Source: Limosilactobacillus panis (lineage in GTDB: Bacteria; Bacillota; Bacilli; Lactobacillales; Lactobacillaceae). From it: a DNA stretch of 64,000 nt. A model generated the notes under the pieces. That model worked only from the letters and a program-made list of their open reading frames with translations, was not told the origin of the DNA and did not search any database. Each line of letters starts with the position of its first letter. Within the stretch, counting starts at the first letter, position 1. The stretch covers positions 930,001-994,000 of the forward strand of contig NZ_CP081855.1 of NCBI RefSeq assembly GCF_019797825.1, in the 5' to 3' direction. Both the position numbers and the translations under genes were made by a program. Below are positions 32,969-42,136 of the stretch, piece after piece.

Positions 32969-35354
32969 TAATACGGCTATCCCACACGCTATTGCCGACT
33001 ATGATACTAACCTGGTTCAGCTCAATGTTTGGACTGGTACTAAGTGGGTCAACATCTTTGATGGTAACGACTTCAAAAACATGAGTATCGATCAGCACCG
33101 GGTAGCTAAGGTGGTTGATGACCAAGTTGTGCAAATTGATGACGCAGTAAAGCGTGCCGATGATGCGGTCGAACAAGCTGGTAAGGCGGTCGACAGCTCG
33201 AACGTCAACAAGGCGGCCATTGATGCGGCTAACTCGGCCATTGCCGAAGCTAAGACCGCCGCTGAATCAGCAATAGCCGCTACCGTTAAAAACGCGACGG
33301 CGATTGACCAAAATAAGAGTGCTATTAGTCTTAAGGCCGACCAGACAACGGTTGATACACTAAATAAGACCGTTACCGACAATTCGGCAGCGGTCAGTGT
33401 CCTCAATGATGAGATTAAGCTCAAGGTTGATAGCACGACGGTCAATAACATCTTGGATAGCAAGGGCTTTGCGACTACCAACACGGTGCAGTCACTGGTC
33501 GATCAGAAAGCTAGTCAGATCAGCCAGACCATCGCTGATGTAAAGACTACTGTTGATGGAAATGGCAAGGAAATCAGCAGTACAAACGACAAGATTTCAA
33601 ATCTGACCCAAGCAATTGACGGTATTCAAACTACCGTTAAGGACAAGGCAGATCAAAGCCAAATTACTCAGCTAAGCAACGCCTTACAGGTTAAGTTGTC
33701 TGGTTCAATCATCGCCCAAGCGGCTGACGTTACCTTGACTTACACCGGTAAGGAAAACGAATATCCAACAGCCGCTCCTTTGGTTGGCATGAACGACGTT
33801 GGTAAAGGCTCAACGCTGATACTGTCATTTGACTATGTTGCCAGTGCTGATACTAAGCTTACTCCTCAATTAGACGGTGACCCTTGGATACCTTGGGGAG
33901 ACATCGTTAACGCCACTCCTGCAGCTAAAGGTAAGAAGGGCAGCTATAGTATGACGATAACTGTCAATGATGATTCCTGGCAGAAGGGTAACGCCAAGAA
34001 CCTATGTATTCGTTGTGACGGTTTCAAAGGCACGATTGAGATTACCAACTTGGTTCTTAAGTATGCTGACACGACCCTTAATGACGTCCAGAGTAGCTTC
34101 GATATGCTCCGTGACGACATTAATCTCCGTGTCACTAAAGGTGACTTAATCAGTCAGATCAATCTTGAAGCCGGTGGTGATGGCTTGATCAGCATTCAGA
34201 ATGGCAAGGGTAAGTTGATGCTTGATGCCGACTCGGTTGTCTTCGGTAACAAGGCTTTTATCCCATCTGCGGCAATTACCGATATTCAGGCGGACCAGAT
34301 CACGTCAGGCACCTTAGACGCTGGTAACATTCGAGTAATTAACCTCACTGCTGATAATATCCACGGTGGTACTCTTGATGTGGGTAACATGCACGTTAAG
34401 AATTTTTCCGCCAACGATATTGAAACTGGTACATTATCGGGTGTCACGATTAAAGCCGGAGATACAACTGACTTTTTCCAGACTTCGAAAGATAACATTT
34501 ACTGGCTTACCAATAATGGAGACCAAAGTGCCGTGCTTGGAAAAGGAACGTACGCTGATTTCCCTGGATTTAATATTTTTGATAGCCGTGCTATATCTCT
34601 AGGAACGTACGCTGGATCATATTTACAAAATGGAACTATCGAAGACAATGGTGGTAGCTTCGGGCACCCCCAATTTAATATTGAACTTCCTGCCGACTCA
34701 GCTTTTAATTTGCTTAGTGAACATGGCGAAAGAACGGCTCCACTTGATAACGCCCGAATTAGTGGTTGGGTTGGTCCAAACGAGTACTTTTATTTAGAAC
34801 AGAATAATGGGTTCTATGTTCGGTTGAATCAAGACCTCAACACTTCACAATTCAACATTCAGAAGGACGACCACTTTGGAGCCTATTTTGGCGAAGGAAA
34901 CAATGGTAATCAAATCAACCTAGTCACTGCCGGTGGTACTGGAGCAAGTGTTAACGTTGATAGCGACTTTCACGTCACCGGTTCAAAGAACTCTATCGTG
35001 AACACCAAGCAAGGCTACCTGGCGATTAATGCTTATGAAACAGCCGAGTATTACTTCGGGGATATTGGTGAAGCTAACACCGGTGAAGCCTGCCAGGTTA
35101 CTATCGGGATTGACCAGATCTTTAATGAAACAGTCAATACAGATATTACTTATCAAGTATTTGTCACACCTTATTCAGACGCTCATGTCTGGGTAAAAGA
35201 GCGCTACAACAATCGCTTTGTTGTCTGCTCCAACAATCCAAATGCTGAATTTGGTTGGGAATTAAAAGCAAAGCGCAAGGGCTATGAATCCAACCGCCTA
35301 CGTCGTGTAAATGTTGATGTTAACCCCCTGCAATTGAAAGGAGAAACTAAATAA
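32886..35354 (+). CDS. Minor structural tail protein (fibre/baseplate)
   Basis: About 822 aa; ATG at 32886 is 83 bases inside the previous gene. It begins with a Pro/Gln/Thr repeat (TTPEQPTTPEQP), then a BppU/gp58-like region with long helices (residues about 70-260) in which DSSNVNKAAIDAANSAIAEA and SQISQTIADVKTTVDG predict trimeric coiled coil. A jelly-roll-like insert follows (SFDYVASADTKLTPQL), then the ADQITSGTLDAGNI type beta repeats and a C-terminal globular head. This is a long trimeric tail-side fibre that links the hub to receptor-binding parts. Confidence 0.75.
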   Translation: MADSTTPEQPTTPEQPTTPAQPILQPHSNTAIPHAIADYDTNLVQLNVWTGTKWVNIFDGNDFKNMSIDQHRVAKVVDDQVVQIDDAVKRADDAVEQAGKAVDSSNVNKAAIDAANSAIAEAKTAAESAIAATVKNATAIDQNKSAISLKADQTTVDTLNKTVTDNSAAVSVLNDEIKLKVDSTTVNNILDSKGFATTNTVQSLVDQKASQISQTIADVKTTVDGNGKEISSTNDKISNLTQAIDGIQTTVKDKADQSQITQLSNALQVKLSGSIIAQAADVTLTYTGKENEYPTAAPLVGMNDVGKGSTLILSFDYVASADTKLTPQLDGDPWIPWGDIVNATPAAKGKKGSYSMTITVNDDSWQKGNAKNLCIRCDGFKGTIEITNLVLKYADTTLNDVQSSFDMLRDDINLRVTKGDLISQINLEAGGDGLISIQNGKGKLMLDADSVVFGNKAFIPSAAITDIQADQITSGTLDAGNIRVINLTADNIHGGTLDVGNMHVKNFSANDIETGTLSGVTIKAGDTTDFFQTSKDNIYWLTNNGDQSAVLGKGTYADFPGFNIFDSRAISLGTYAGSYLQNGTIEDNGGSFGHPQFNIELPADSAFNLLSEHGERTAPLDNARISGWVGPNEYFYLEQNNGFYVRLNQDLNTSQFNIQKDDHFGAYFGEGNNGNQINLVTAGGTGASVNVDSDFHVTGSKNSIVNTKQGYLAINAYETAEYYFGDIGEANTGEACQVTIGIDQIFNETVNTDITYQVFVTPYSDAHVWVKERYNNRFVVCSNNPNAEFGWELKAKRKGYESNRLRRVNVDVNPLQLKGETK
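32898..32951 (+). repeat. Three 18-bp repeats read in two frames
   Basis: ACGACTCCGGAACAACCA occurs twice in tandem and is followed by ACGACACCAGCTCAACCA. The array lies in the overlap of two genes: one frame gives repeated NDSGTT, the other repeated TTPEQP. Confidence 0.85.
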
Positions 35355-35527
35355 TGAATGAACAAGTAAACGCTAATGATGTAATTAAGTACCTTCAACA
35401 AGAACTGACTGACAAGAACCTGGAGGTCGCTATCCTCAAGGCTAGGTTGTTCGATACTAAGAAGGATGAAACCAAGCCAGAAGAAAAGCCTGCACAAGCC
35501 GATGAACATCAAGAAGGTGAAAACTAA
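35354..35527 (+). CDS. 57-aa acidic structural or assembly protein
   Basis: ATG overlaps the stop of the fibre gene. Residues 1-35 are a likely coiled-coil helix (VIKYLQQELTDKNLEVAILK), and the tail is Glu/Lys/Pro-rich and acidic. Its TAA shares a base with the next ATG. Similar small coiled-coil proteins accompany baseplate genes in lactobacillar phages; function unknown. Confidence 0.6.
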   Translation: MNEQVNANDVIKYLQQELTDKNLEVAILKARLFDTKKDETKPEEKPAQADEHQEGEN

Positions 35528-35826
35528 TGGAAATGTACTTGAATAAGTTCACCTACGATTACGACGAAAAGGGCACTATTACGGATGCCCAAGTCGGCCT
35601 CTATGGTAACGATTCTGACGGCCAATACGTGTCGTGCAACCTCGTAATCAAGCCGGATGAACTTGGGACTCAAGCTGATGGCAAGACTGCTAAGACTTTC
35701 AATGACGTCACGATCACCGACATTTCAACAATCGCCAAGAACAAGATGATGTCTTACCTACAGGGGACCGATAATAAGGCTAATACTACTACAACAACAG
35801 CGGCAACAGGCCAATCGCAAGCATAG
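35527..35826 (+). CDS. Small tail-associated protein, 99 aa
   Basis: A beta-rich soluble protein (MYLNKFTYDYDEKGTITDAQ, QYVSCNLVIKPDELG) with a Thr/Ala-rich disordered tail. Positioned among baseplate genes and coupled to the upstream 57-aa gene. Resembles small baseplate or fibre accessory proteins but no family is named. Confidence 0.55.
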   Translation: MEMYLNKFTYDYDEKGTITDAQVGLYGNDSDGQYVSCNLVIKPDELGTQADGKTAKTFNDVTITDISTIAKNKMMSYLQGTDNKANTTTTTAATGQSQA

Positions 35827-35842
35827 GAAGGGAATGGTTTAG

Positions 35843-36313
35843 ATGGCTAATGCAATGCCGGAATTGGATTTATGGTATGAACCCTCACCTTTTCAAAATT
35901 CACAAGCCTATGAGCAAAAAAACCACAACTGGTCTGAGTTGCAAAACTTTGGTAAATATATTGGTACTTACGTTGAAGGTATTACAGACGGCTGGGAAAT
36001 TCGTTTTGCTGCCCAACTTAATCAAATTCCGCAACCTAACGAAGTTATTGATGCGCGCGTAGATATTGAGAACCATACGTTCCCGGATTTACACGCGCAT
36101 TTGATTAACATTGAAAAAACACGGGTCAAGTTTGAAGAATCTGACTATGAAAGTGCTGGCTCTGGTTCGCTGGCTATCAACCTTAAGGTTCGTGACTTAG
36201 GAACGGATTCAACAGGTATGTCTTACTCACCGCAAGGAACGGTACAGGAAGACACACCACGCATGGGCTATACGGAATGTCAAATTAAAGACTTATCGAT
36301 TGTGCCAGGTTAG
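35843..36313 (+). CDS. Hypothetical baseplate-region protein, 156 aa
   Basis: LDLWYEPSPFQNSQAYEQ at the start and a beta-rich body (EGITDGWEIRFAAQLNQIPQ). Asp/Glu-rich and soluble, with no membrane part. It lies between fibre genes and small accessory genes, so a baseplate role is likely. Ribosome site GGAAGGGAA. Confidence 0.5.
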   Translation: MANAMPELDLWYEPSPFQNSQAYEQKNHNWSELQNFGKYIGTYVEGITDGWEIRFAAQLNQIPQPNEVIDARVDIENHTFPDLHAHLINIEKTRVKFEESDYESAGSGSLAINLKVRDLGTDSTGMSYSPQGTVQEDTPRMGYTECQIKDLSIVPG

Positions 36314-36324
36314 GAGGTTAGCTT

Positions 36325-36510
36325 ATGAGTTTTAACCCACATGTAAAGCTATTCGTCGAAGATGACGAAGGCAATAAGATGCAGGTCTACCCCGAGACTG
36401 ATATTGAATCATTGATTGGCTTCGGTGATCAGAACGGTGACTTGGTAGACCGAATTGCAAAACTAGAAAAGAAAGTGGACAACCTAGATAACCTTGTCCG
36501 CTACCATTAA
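36325..36510 (+). CDS. 61-aa coiled-coil tail accessory protein
   Basis: An N-terminal beta part (HVKLFVEDDEGNKMQVYPE) and a C-terminal heptad helix (DRIAKLEKKVDNLDNLV). Strong AGGAGGTTAG ribosome site. Probably a trimerising stalk or connector for the small fibre protein that follows. Confidence 0.6.
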   Translation: MSFNPHVKLFVEDDEGNKMQVYPETDIESLIGFGDQNGDLVDRIAKLEKKVDNLDNLVRYH

Positions 36511-36526
36511 TAAGGAGGAATAAAAA

Positions 36527-37015
36527 ATGGATCAAGCCACAAAAGCTTATTTACGAGATAAAGATAACAACAATCTGCTAGTAGCGTCAGACTGGTCAAT
36601 CATTCAGAACAAGCCAGGAAATATCGCTACTACTGACCAATTGCCAAAGCTAAGTAATTGGCAGCGCGATGGAATTACCTACGAAAACGGCGCATACGAC
36701 TGGGACCACGTTAATAATGGTTATAACTGTGCATATCGTGTTGCTGATATGGGCAGTTTTAAAATCATTGAGTTGCGTTTAGATTTCGGTGTTAACCAAG
36801 ATATTGTTAACGAAGTTGAGTGCATTAAGCTTCCTGATGCTATTAAGCCAGACGGTGACGAAGAAATCACTATTAGCACTGATATCCGTGGGGTCATGGT
36901 TCATTTAAAGCCTGATCTTACAGTAGGCGTTTACTGTCAGCAGTTCGGCCAGGGAGATAAATACACGGCAAATGCAATGATTTCAGTACATCACGTATAC
37001 TTCACGACCCTTTAA
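36527..37015 (+). CDS. Small tail fibre or receptor-binding head, 162 aa
   Basis: The N-terminus DQATKAYLRDKDNNNLLVAS and the segment SDWSIIQNKPGNIATTDQLP are typical of BppL-like fibre proteins, followed by a beta-rich head (TYENGAYDWDHVNNGYNCAY). Located last in the tail module before the lysis genes, the usual site for a receptor-binding component. AAGGAGGAA precedes the ATG. Confidence 0.65.
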   Translation: MDQATKAYLRDKDNNNLLVASDWSIIQNKPGNIATTDQLPKLSNWQRDGITYENGAYDWDHVNNGYNCAYRVADMGSFKIIELRLDFGVNQDIVNEVECIKLPDAIKPDGDEEITISTDIRGVMVHLKPDLTVGVYCQQFGQGDKYTANAMISVHHVYFTTL

Positions 37016-37019
37016 AGAG

Positions 37020-37346
37020 GTGGTTCCCACGTTTACATTAGGATGGACCATACCACACTATATTTTTTCGTTGTCTTGGGACGAATGGGCTTCGGTCCTT
37101 GCTATTCTTGCGGCAATTGTTGCTATTTTAAAATGGGCAATCAGTAAGGTCGATCTAGAATTATTTGGTCCCATTCGCAACCAACTACAAAACGTAAACA
37201 ATAACTTGGAAGAATTTAATCGCCGCCAATCGCGAGTAGAATCACGTCTGGAAAGTGGTGATAAAAAGTTCATTCATCACGATGAACAGTTGCAAGACCA
37301 CGAACGCCGAATCTCAAATTTGGAGGAATACAATCATGAGCGTTAA
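37020..37346 (+). CDS. Membrane-anchored coiled-coil protein (lysis module)
   Basis: 108 aa: one hydrophobic helix (about residues 24-42, EWASVLAILAAIVAILKWA), then a long heptad helix (NQLQNVNNNLEEFNRRQSRV). XhlA-like membrane proteins of this type accompany holins in lactobacillar phages. The GTG at 37020 is the only sensible start, though the ribosome site (AAAGAGG) touches it, so the start is uncertain. The last 11 bases overlap the holin gene. Confidence 0.65.
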   Translation: MVPTFTLGWTIPHYIFSLSWDEWASVLAILAAIVAILKWAISKVDLELFGPIRNQLQNVNNNLEEFNRRQSRVESRLESGDKKFIHHDEQLQDHERRISNLEEYNHER

Positions 37347-37731
37347 AACAATCAATGACTTTTTTAGCTGGGGTATCAACTCCGGCTTTTTTGTTGCAAT
37401 CGTTTGGTTTGCTTGGGCATACGTCAAGCCAATCATGCTTGAAAAGCAAAAACACGCTAAGACGGTGCAAGAACGTGAACTGTTGGCCTTGATCAACCAA
37501 TTGGCCGATAACGCGGTCAACAGCTTGGTAAGCAACCACGAAGTCACGGGCTCCGACAAGTTCAAGCAGGCCACCACGATGGTTGGTGGTGCCCTTGCCG
37601 ATAAAGGCTTCGACGTTAAGCGGGAAACGGTTGAGCAAGCTGTACAATCTGCATACGAAAAGAGTGATCTGACGCCTACGGTTGACCCATCACAGAAGCC
37701 TCAAACTGGGGTGGTGGTAAGCCATGACTAA
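37336..37731 (+). CDS. Holin, LL-H family
   Basis: 131 aa. N-terminal hydrophobic segment (residues about 13-30, SGFFVAIVWFAWAYVKPIM) followed by a long soluble helix-rich part (AKTVQERELLALINQLADNA, SNHEVTGSDKFKQATTM), the layout of phi-LL-H-type holins. It should form membrane lesions that time lysis. ATG at 37336 follows GGAGGAA; its stop overlaps the endolysin start. Confidence 0.8.
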   Translation: MSVKTINDFFSWGINSGFFVAIVWFAWAYVKPIMLEKQKHAKTVQERELLALINQLADNAVNSLVSNHEVTGSDKFKQATTMVGGALADKGFDVKRETVEQAVQSAYEKSDLTPTVDPSQKPQTGVVVSHD

Positions 37732-39169
37732 CTACGGCTACGTATTAGACGTGTCCGCCTTTCAGCCCGGTGCGGTGTACTACAACTTCTGGGATAAATG
37801 GAAGGCGCGTGGCGTTAGGGGCGGTATTGTTAAGCTGTCAGAAGGAACGGGCTGGACGAACGGTTATGGCGCTGGTCAGATCGCTGCTATCAAGCATGAA
37901 GGACTGATGACAAGCGGTTATCACTTCTCACGGTTCCGTGGAAACTCGTATCAAGCCGTGCAAGAAGCTAATCTGGCTATTGCTTGTGCTCACCAGATGG
38001 GACTTCCGCAGGGTGCTCCACTGGTCCTCGACTATGAAGAGCGGTTAGGCTATCGTGGAAGCAACACTCAGGCCGCCATTGCCTTCCTGAAGTGCATTAA
38101 GGCGGCTGGCTATGTGCCAGTCTTCTACTCATACTCTGGTATGGCTAACCTGTGGGACCACAACGCTATCTACAGCGCCACTGGTGCAGTTATGTGGATT
38201 GCAGCTTACCCAACAATGGGGGCTGTGACAGCTCCATATATGAGTTACTTCCCGGGTATTGATGATCATATCGGTGCCTGGCAGTTCACGGACAATTTCT
38301 ACGGTGAGCATATCGACGGCTCAATTGATTTAACGGGGGTGTTTACGCACATGACGCAACAAAAGATTACGCAAGGTGGTAGCTTAGATGGCTATCACTT
38401 TGAGGGTGACAAGTTAGTAGTAAGCGGATGGTTTGCTAGCGACAAGACGCAGGGCAAGCCATTTTCTTATGTCATTTTGACGGACGACAGTGGTCATGAA
38501 CTAGGACGGTCCGCCGTTACGCTGACTGATCGTCCAGACGTACCTAAGGTATACCCAGACATTCCAGGAGGTGGCAAGTCAGGCTTCAGTGCTAGTTTTG
38601 TCTACACGCCAGCGATGGTCGGCAAGAAGATCCATGTGATCTTCCGCTACACCGATGATCAAGCCGGGAACGGGAACTACGTCGACTACAACAGCTTAAT
38701 CGAGTTGAACCAAAGTGCGGCCTACCTAGACAGCAAGTCAGTCACGGTCGACACTAACGACTTATTTGTGTCCGGCTGGTTCACGAGCGACTACGCACTT
38801 GGTAAGAAGAGCCAGTACCTGATCCTGTACGATGTTGATGCTAAGAAAGAACTGCAACGGATCCGGACCACACCAATCGAACGCAAGGACGTCAACGGCA
38901 AGTACGGTAACGTCTACAATTCCGGCATGTCCGGGTTCAGTGGGCGGTTCAAGTACAACGGGAGCTTGGTTGGACGTAAGCTCCAAGTTATTGCCCGCTG
39001 GTCAGACGATGCCAAGTATGGCGAAGGCCAGCACGTTGACTACTGGTTCGATCCTTTCAACGGGCCAGCAATGCCGCTGTTGGATGGCAATTCAACCATC
39101 ACGATTCGGTGCCATGACTTCTCGGCTAAGCGGTTCGACGATGACACCATTGAAGTAACTATGAAGTAA
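37724..39169 (+). CDS. Endolysin: GH25 muramidase with two SGWHA-type modules
   Basis: 481 aa. Residues 1-205 form a GH25 lysozyme (YVLDVSAFQ with Asp9, KLSEGTGWTN, LVLDYEE with Asp103 and Glu105, WQFTDNFYGEHIDGS). It should cleave MurNAc-GlcNAc bonds at lysis. Residues about 215-330 and 335-450 are two copies of a roughly 110-aa module (LVVSGWFASDKTQGKPFSYV; LFVSGWFTSDYALGKKSQYL) related to those in the host surface proteins at 44316 and 59629. They are presumably the cell-wall binding part. A short tail ends the protein. No signal peptide, so export depends on the holin. Confidence 0.9.
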   Translation: MTNYGYVLDVSAFQPGAVYYNFWDKWKARGVRGGIVKLSEGTGWTNGYGAGQIAAIKHEGLMTSGYHFSRFRGNSYQAVQEANLAIACAHQMGLPQGAPLVLDYEERLGYRGSNTQAAIAFLKCIKAAGYVPVFYSYSGMANLWDHNAIYSATGAVMWIAAYPTMGAVTAPYMSYFPGIDDHIGAWQFTDNFYGEHIDGSIDLTGVFTHMTQQKITQGGSLDGYHFEGDKLVVSGWFASDKTQGKPFSYVILTDDSGHELGRSAVTLTDRPDVPKVYPDIPGGGKSGFSASFVYTPAMVGKKIHVIFRYTDDQAGNGNYVDYNSLIELNQSAAYLDSKSVTVDTNDLFVSGWFTSDYALGKKSQYLILYDVDAKKELQRIRTTPIERKDVNGKYGNVYNSGMSGFSGRFKYNGSLVGRKLQVIARWSDDAKYGEGQHVDYWFDPFNGPAMPLLDGNSTITIRCHDFSAKRFDDDTIEVTMK

Positions 39170-39181
39170 GGGGGTGAAGTA

Positions 39182-40177
39182 ATGGCAGATAGCTATATTG
39201 ATAACATCGAAACTAACAACATGAATTTCAAGCACCTTGAAACGACTAAAGATATCATCATCTCACCAAAGAACGAGTATGGCGACCCCCAGCGACCTGA
39301 TGCTACCCACACATGGACAGCTAAAGTGTCAGACGGTACCAACTTCGTTGGTGACTATCCAGTCAAGATCGACGGGGCCAGCCTGATTGTTGACAGTAAG
39401 GACTTCACCAAGCTTCAGATTGGCTCGTATCAACTGGAAGTGTGGGAAGAGTGGATTGACCCAGACGGCACCCAACAACGGTCCATCTATCCATCTCCAC
39501 GGCAGACTATTCCCTTCACAATCTACGCCAACATTCCCGACCAGGCAGCCAAGGAAATTAAGCAAATTGGTTTCCAGGACGTTGTTGACCAAGCGGTTAT
39601 GAACGTGTGGAATAACTATGTTATCAAGGTCAACATGATTGAGCCTGACCAGACTGCAACGGTTGTCCAGTCAGTAGCAGACGGTAAAAACTATGTTACC
39701 TTCAATATTCCACGAGGCACTCAAGGAATTCAGGGCCTGCAAGGCGTTAAAGGCGACCCAGGTGACCGCGGCCCTCAAGGTGAACAGGGTGTACAAGGAA
39801 ATCCCGGAAAACCGTTTAGCATTGCGAAAGTGTTCCCTTCCAAGGATGCTATGACCGGAGATGGTTTAAGCGAAGGTGACTTCGTTATAATCGCCTCAAA
39901 CGTGGATGACCCTAACAACGCCACGCTGTTTACTTGGGACGGTACATCATTCAAAGAGATTGCTGACTTGTCTGGTGCGCAAGGTATCCAAGGCCCTCAA
40001 GGCCCACAAGGTATTCAAGGCGTTAAAGGTGACCCTGGCGATCGTGGCCCTCAAGGAATTCAAGGCCCTAAAGGTGACAAGGGAGACAAGGGTGATGATG
40101 CTGTTATCAATGTTATCTCGCAAGCAGAGTATGATGCGTTGAGCGACAAGTCCGGTGTTTACTTTATTGAGGGGTGA
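39182..40177 (+). CDS. Collagen-like tail fibre, BppU-type N-terminus
   Basis: 331 aa. Residues about 1-150 resemble the N-terminal beta domain of baseplate upper proteins (HTWTAKVSDGTNFVGDYPVK). About 178-215 and 265-305 are collagen-like Gly-X-Y runs (QGIQGLQGVKGDPGDRGPQG), split by a small beta domain, and the C-terminus is DALSDKSGVYFIEG. It is unusual to find a fibre gene after the lysin. Its TGA lies in GAGGGGTGATT, formerly the ribosome site for the next gene before the IS607 insertion. Confidence 0.8.
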   Translation: MADSYIDNIETNNMNFKHLETTKDIIISPKNEYGDPQRPDATHTWTAKVSDGTNFVGDYPVKIDGASLIVDSKDFTKLQIGSYQLEVWEEWIDPDGTQQRSIYPSPRQTIPFTIYANIPDQAAKEIKQIGFQDVVDQAVMNVWNNYVIKVNMIEPDQTATVVQSVADGKNYVTFNIPRGTQGIQGLQGVKGDPGDRGPQGEQGVQGNPGKPFSIAKVFPSKDAMTGDGLSEGDFVIIASNVDDPNNATLFTWDGTSFKEIADLSGAQGIQGPQGPQGIQGVKGDPGDRGPQGIQGPKGDKGDKGDDAVINVISQAEYDALSDKSGVYFIEG

Positions 40178-40252
40178 TTGAAAACATAGAATAAAGTAAA
40201 ATTATATGTTATAATATAACCACAGAAAGAAAAAATGTAGGTGGTTATTGTT

Positions 40253-40921
40253 ATGACGATGATGAAACCAAAAGAAATGGCTGAACGATTAGGTGTCACG
40301 GTTAGAACCTTACAGATATGGGATAAAAAGGGAATTCTAGAAGCTCATCGAACACCTACTAATCGAAGATACTATACAGAAGAACAATACTTAGAATATA
40401 TCGGTCAATCAACCAGTAACGATCGTAAGAATGTTGCTTATGCTAGAGTATCAACATATGGGCAGAAAGATGATTTAAAAAATCAAATTGCTTTTATTAG
40501 ACAATATGCTAATGCTAAAGGCGTTATTCTTGATGAAACAATTACTGATATTGGTAGCGGGCTTAATTATAACCGTAAAAAATGGAATCAATTACTAAAA
40601 GAAGTAATGGATAATCAAGTTGATACAATCTTTATTACTTATAAAGATAGATTCATCCGCTTTGGTTATGACTGGTTTGAAAGATTATGTAAGATGCACA
40701 ATACGGAAATTGTAGTATTAAATAACATTGAAACTAGTCCTACTCAAGAAATGATTGACGATATGATAAGCATTGTACATGTATTTTCTTGTCGCTTATA
40801 TGGTTTACGTAAATATAAAAGTAAATTAAAAAATGACAGGTCTTTGAAAGGTGGTGAAAATAATGATTCGAGCTCAAAAAGTAAGACTCTATCCCAACCA
40901 AACAATGAAGAAGGTTCTTGA
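40253..40921 (+). CDS. tnpA: IS607 serine recombinase TnpA
   Basis: About 222 aa: an N-terminal MerR-like helix-turn-helix (KPKEMAERLGVTVRTLQIWD), then the serine resolvase domain beginning NVAYARVSTYGQKDDLKNQ with the catalytic Ser. FITYKDRFIRFGYDWFERLC is the typical R-rich core of the family. It catalyses excision and insertion through a phosphoserine intermediate. The start is 40253 or 40259; a GTG at 40241 is possible. It overlaps tnpB by 59 bases. Confidence 0.9.
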   Translation: MTMMKPKEMAERLGVTVRTLQIWDKKGILEAHRTPTNRRYYTEEQYLEYIGQSTSNDRKNVAYARVSTYGQKDDLKNQIAFIRQYANAKGVILDETITDIGSGLNYNRKKWNQLLKEVMDNQVDTIFITYKDRFIRFGYDWFERLCKMHNTEIVVLNNIETSPTQEMIDDMISIVHVFSCRLYGLRKYKSKLKNDRSLKGGENNDSSSKSKTLSQPNNEEGS

Positions 40922-42014
40922 TGATTTATGCGATTATCGTAGGTACTGTTGGAATCAAGGCTTGGCACTTTGGAATGATATGTACGATGCTTCTTTGATT
41001 TTAGGGGATAAAAAGTTACGTCCAAATGATCGCAAGGTTCGTAATGAATTAGTAGCTAATAAAGCGGACTGGCAGTATCAATTATCATCTCGTTGTTTAA
41101 AATTAGCAATCTCTGATCTAGGTAAAGCTTGGAAGAATTTCTTTAACAAGGTTCAACCAGATTGGGGCAAGCCCAAGTTCAAATCAAAGAAAGCTTCAAG
41201 ACAAGGTTTTAAAACTGACCGAGCTAAGATTATTAATGGCAAGTTGCGCTTAGATAAACCTCTTGGTATTAAGAAATGGTACGATATTCGGTTTAAAGGT
41301 GCTAAATCTTTGAATGGTGAATTAAAAGTTGTTTCAGTTTACCGTGAAAATGATAAATACTGGGCTAGTCTACCTTTTGAAGTTGAAATAACTAAAAAAG
41401 ATAAAACTGGTAATAAAACTGCAGTAGATATTAATGTAGGTCATTTTAACTATACCGAAGGTAAAGTTAATACACTACCTAATCATTTGAAAAAGCTGTA
41501 TAAACGTATTAAACATTATCAACGTCAGTTAGCTAGAAAACGTGCGGTTAATGGAAATAAAGCTACTAAAACAAATAATTATGTTAAAACGAGAGCCAAG
41601 TTACAACGTGATTATCGTAAAGTAGCTAATATTCAACATAATATTATCCATAAATTTACAACTAAATTAGTTAGTGCTTATGACAAAATCGTAATCGAAG
41701 ATTTAGATGTAAAGAAAATGCAGATGACACACGTAGCTTCTAAAGGCTTACAAAGATCATTATTTGGTTACTTTAGACAAGTATTGACCTATAAAGCTGG
41801 CTGGTATGATAAAGAAGTAGTCTTAGCTGATAAATACTATCCAAGCACACAAAGATGTTCGCAATGTGGTCATGTTAAAACAGGCGATGATAAGATTACT
41901 TTAAGTGGTAATCAAAAACACCACACTAAGCATAATGAATATATTTGCTATAAGTGCGGTGCGATTATGGATCGTGACGAAAATGCAGTCAATAATCTTT
42001 TGGATTTAATATGA
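40863..42014 (+). CDS. tnpB: TnpB RNA-guided nuclease
   Basis: 383 aa, ATG after AAGGTGGTGAAA. N-terminal IRAQKVRLYPNQTMKKVLDD is the classic TnpB start. The RuvC parts are all visible: AVDINVGHFN (first Asp), IVIEDLDVKKM (Glu), and DRDENAVNNLL (last Asp), with the four-Cys zinc element CSQCGH ... CYKCGA between. The protein therefore looks catalytically intact and should use an RNA from the element's right end to cut DNA, biasing retention of the element. It is an ancestor-type relative of Cas12. Confidence 0.92.
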   Translation: MIRAQKVRLYPNQTMKKVLDDLCDYRRYCWNQGLALWNDMYDASLILGDKKLRPNDRKVRNELVANKADWQYQLSSRCLKLAISDLGKAWKNFFNKVQPDWGKPKFKSKKASRQGFKTDRAKIINGKLRLDKPLGIKKWYDIRFKGAKSLNGELKVVSVYRENDKYWASLPFEVEITKKDKTGNKTAVDINVGHFNYTEGKVNTLPNHLKKLYKRIKHYQRQLARKRAVNGNKATKTNNYVKTRAKLQRDYRKVANIQHNIIHKFTTKLVSAYDKIVIEDLDVKKMQMTHVASKGLQRSLFGYFRQVLTYKAGWYDKEVVLADKYYPSTQRCSQCGHVKTGDDKITLSGNQKHHTKHNEYICYKCGAIMDRDENAVNNLLDLI

Positions 42015-42136
42015 TAAAATAACATTGGGGTGGGCTACACCCTTAAGCTATCTGAGCTAGTCAATGTCATTACCCTCTTGTTAGGATATGGGAACACTAG
42101 CGTTGACGGTAGTAAATAAAATTTAGGAAAGGAAAA
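42015..42136 (+). ncRNA. Candidate TnpB guide (omega) RNA region
   Basis: The non-coding stretch after tnpB, where the guide RNA scaffold normally lies. GGGTG-GGCTA-CACCC forms a tight hairpin just after the stop codon. GTCAATG later pairs with CGTTGAC, and CTAG segments can nest in between. The guide itself should come from the bases just beyond the element's right end. Boundaries are not visible from sequence alone. Confidence 0.5.

Noticed and set aside
33092..33484. Minus-strand 130-aa Ala/Ser/Leu-rich frame in the fibre gene
   Set aside because: Opposite-strand reading of a coiled-coil region; no ribosome site, and the real gene continues on the plus strand.
39720..40090. DNA repeats in the collagen-like fibre
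   Set aside because: They only reflect Gly-X-Y protein periodicity and are not an independent element.
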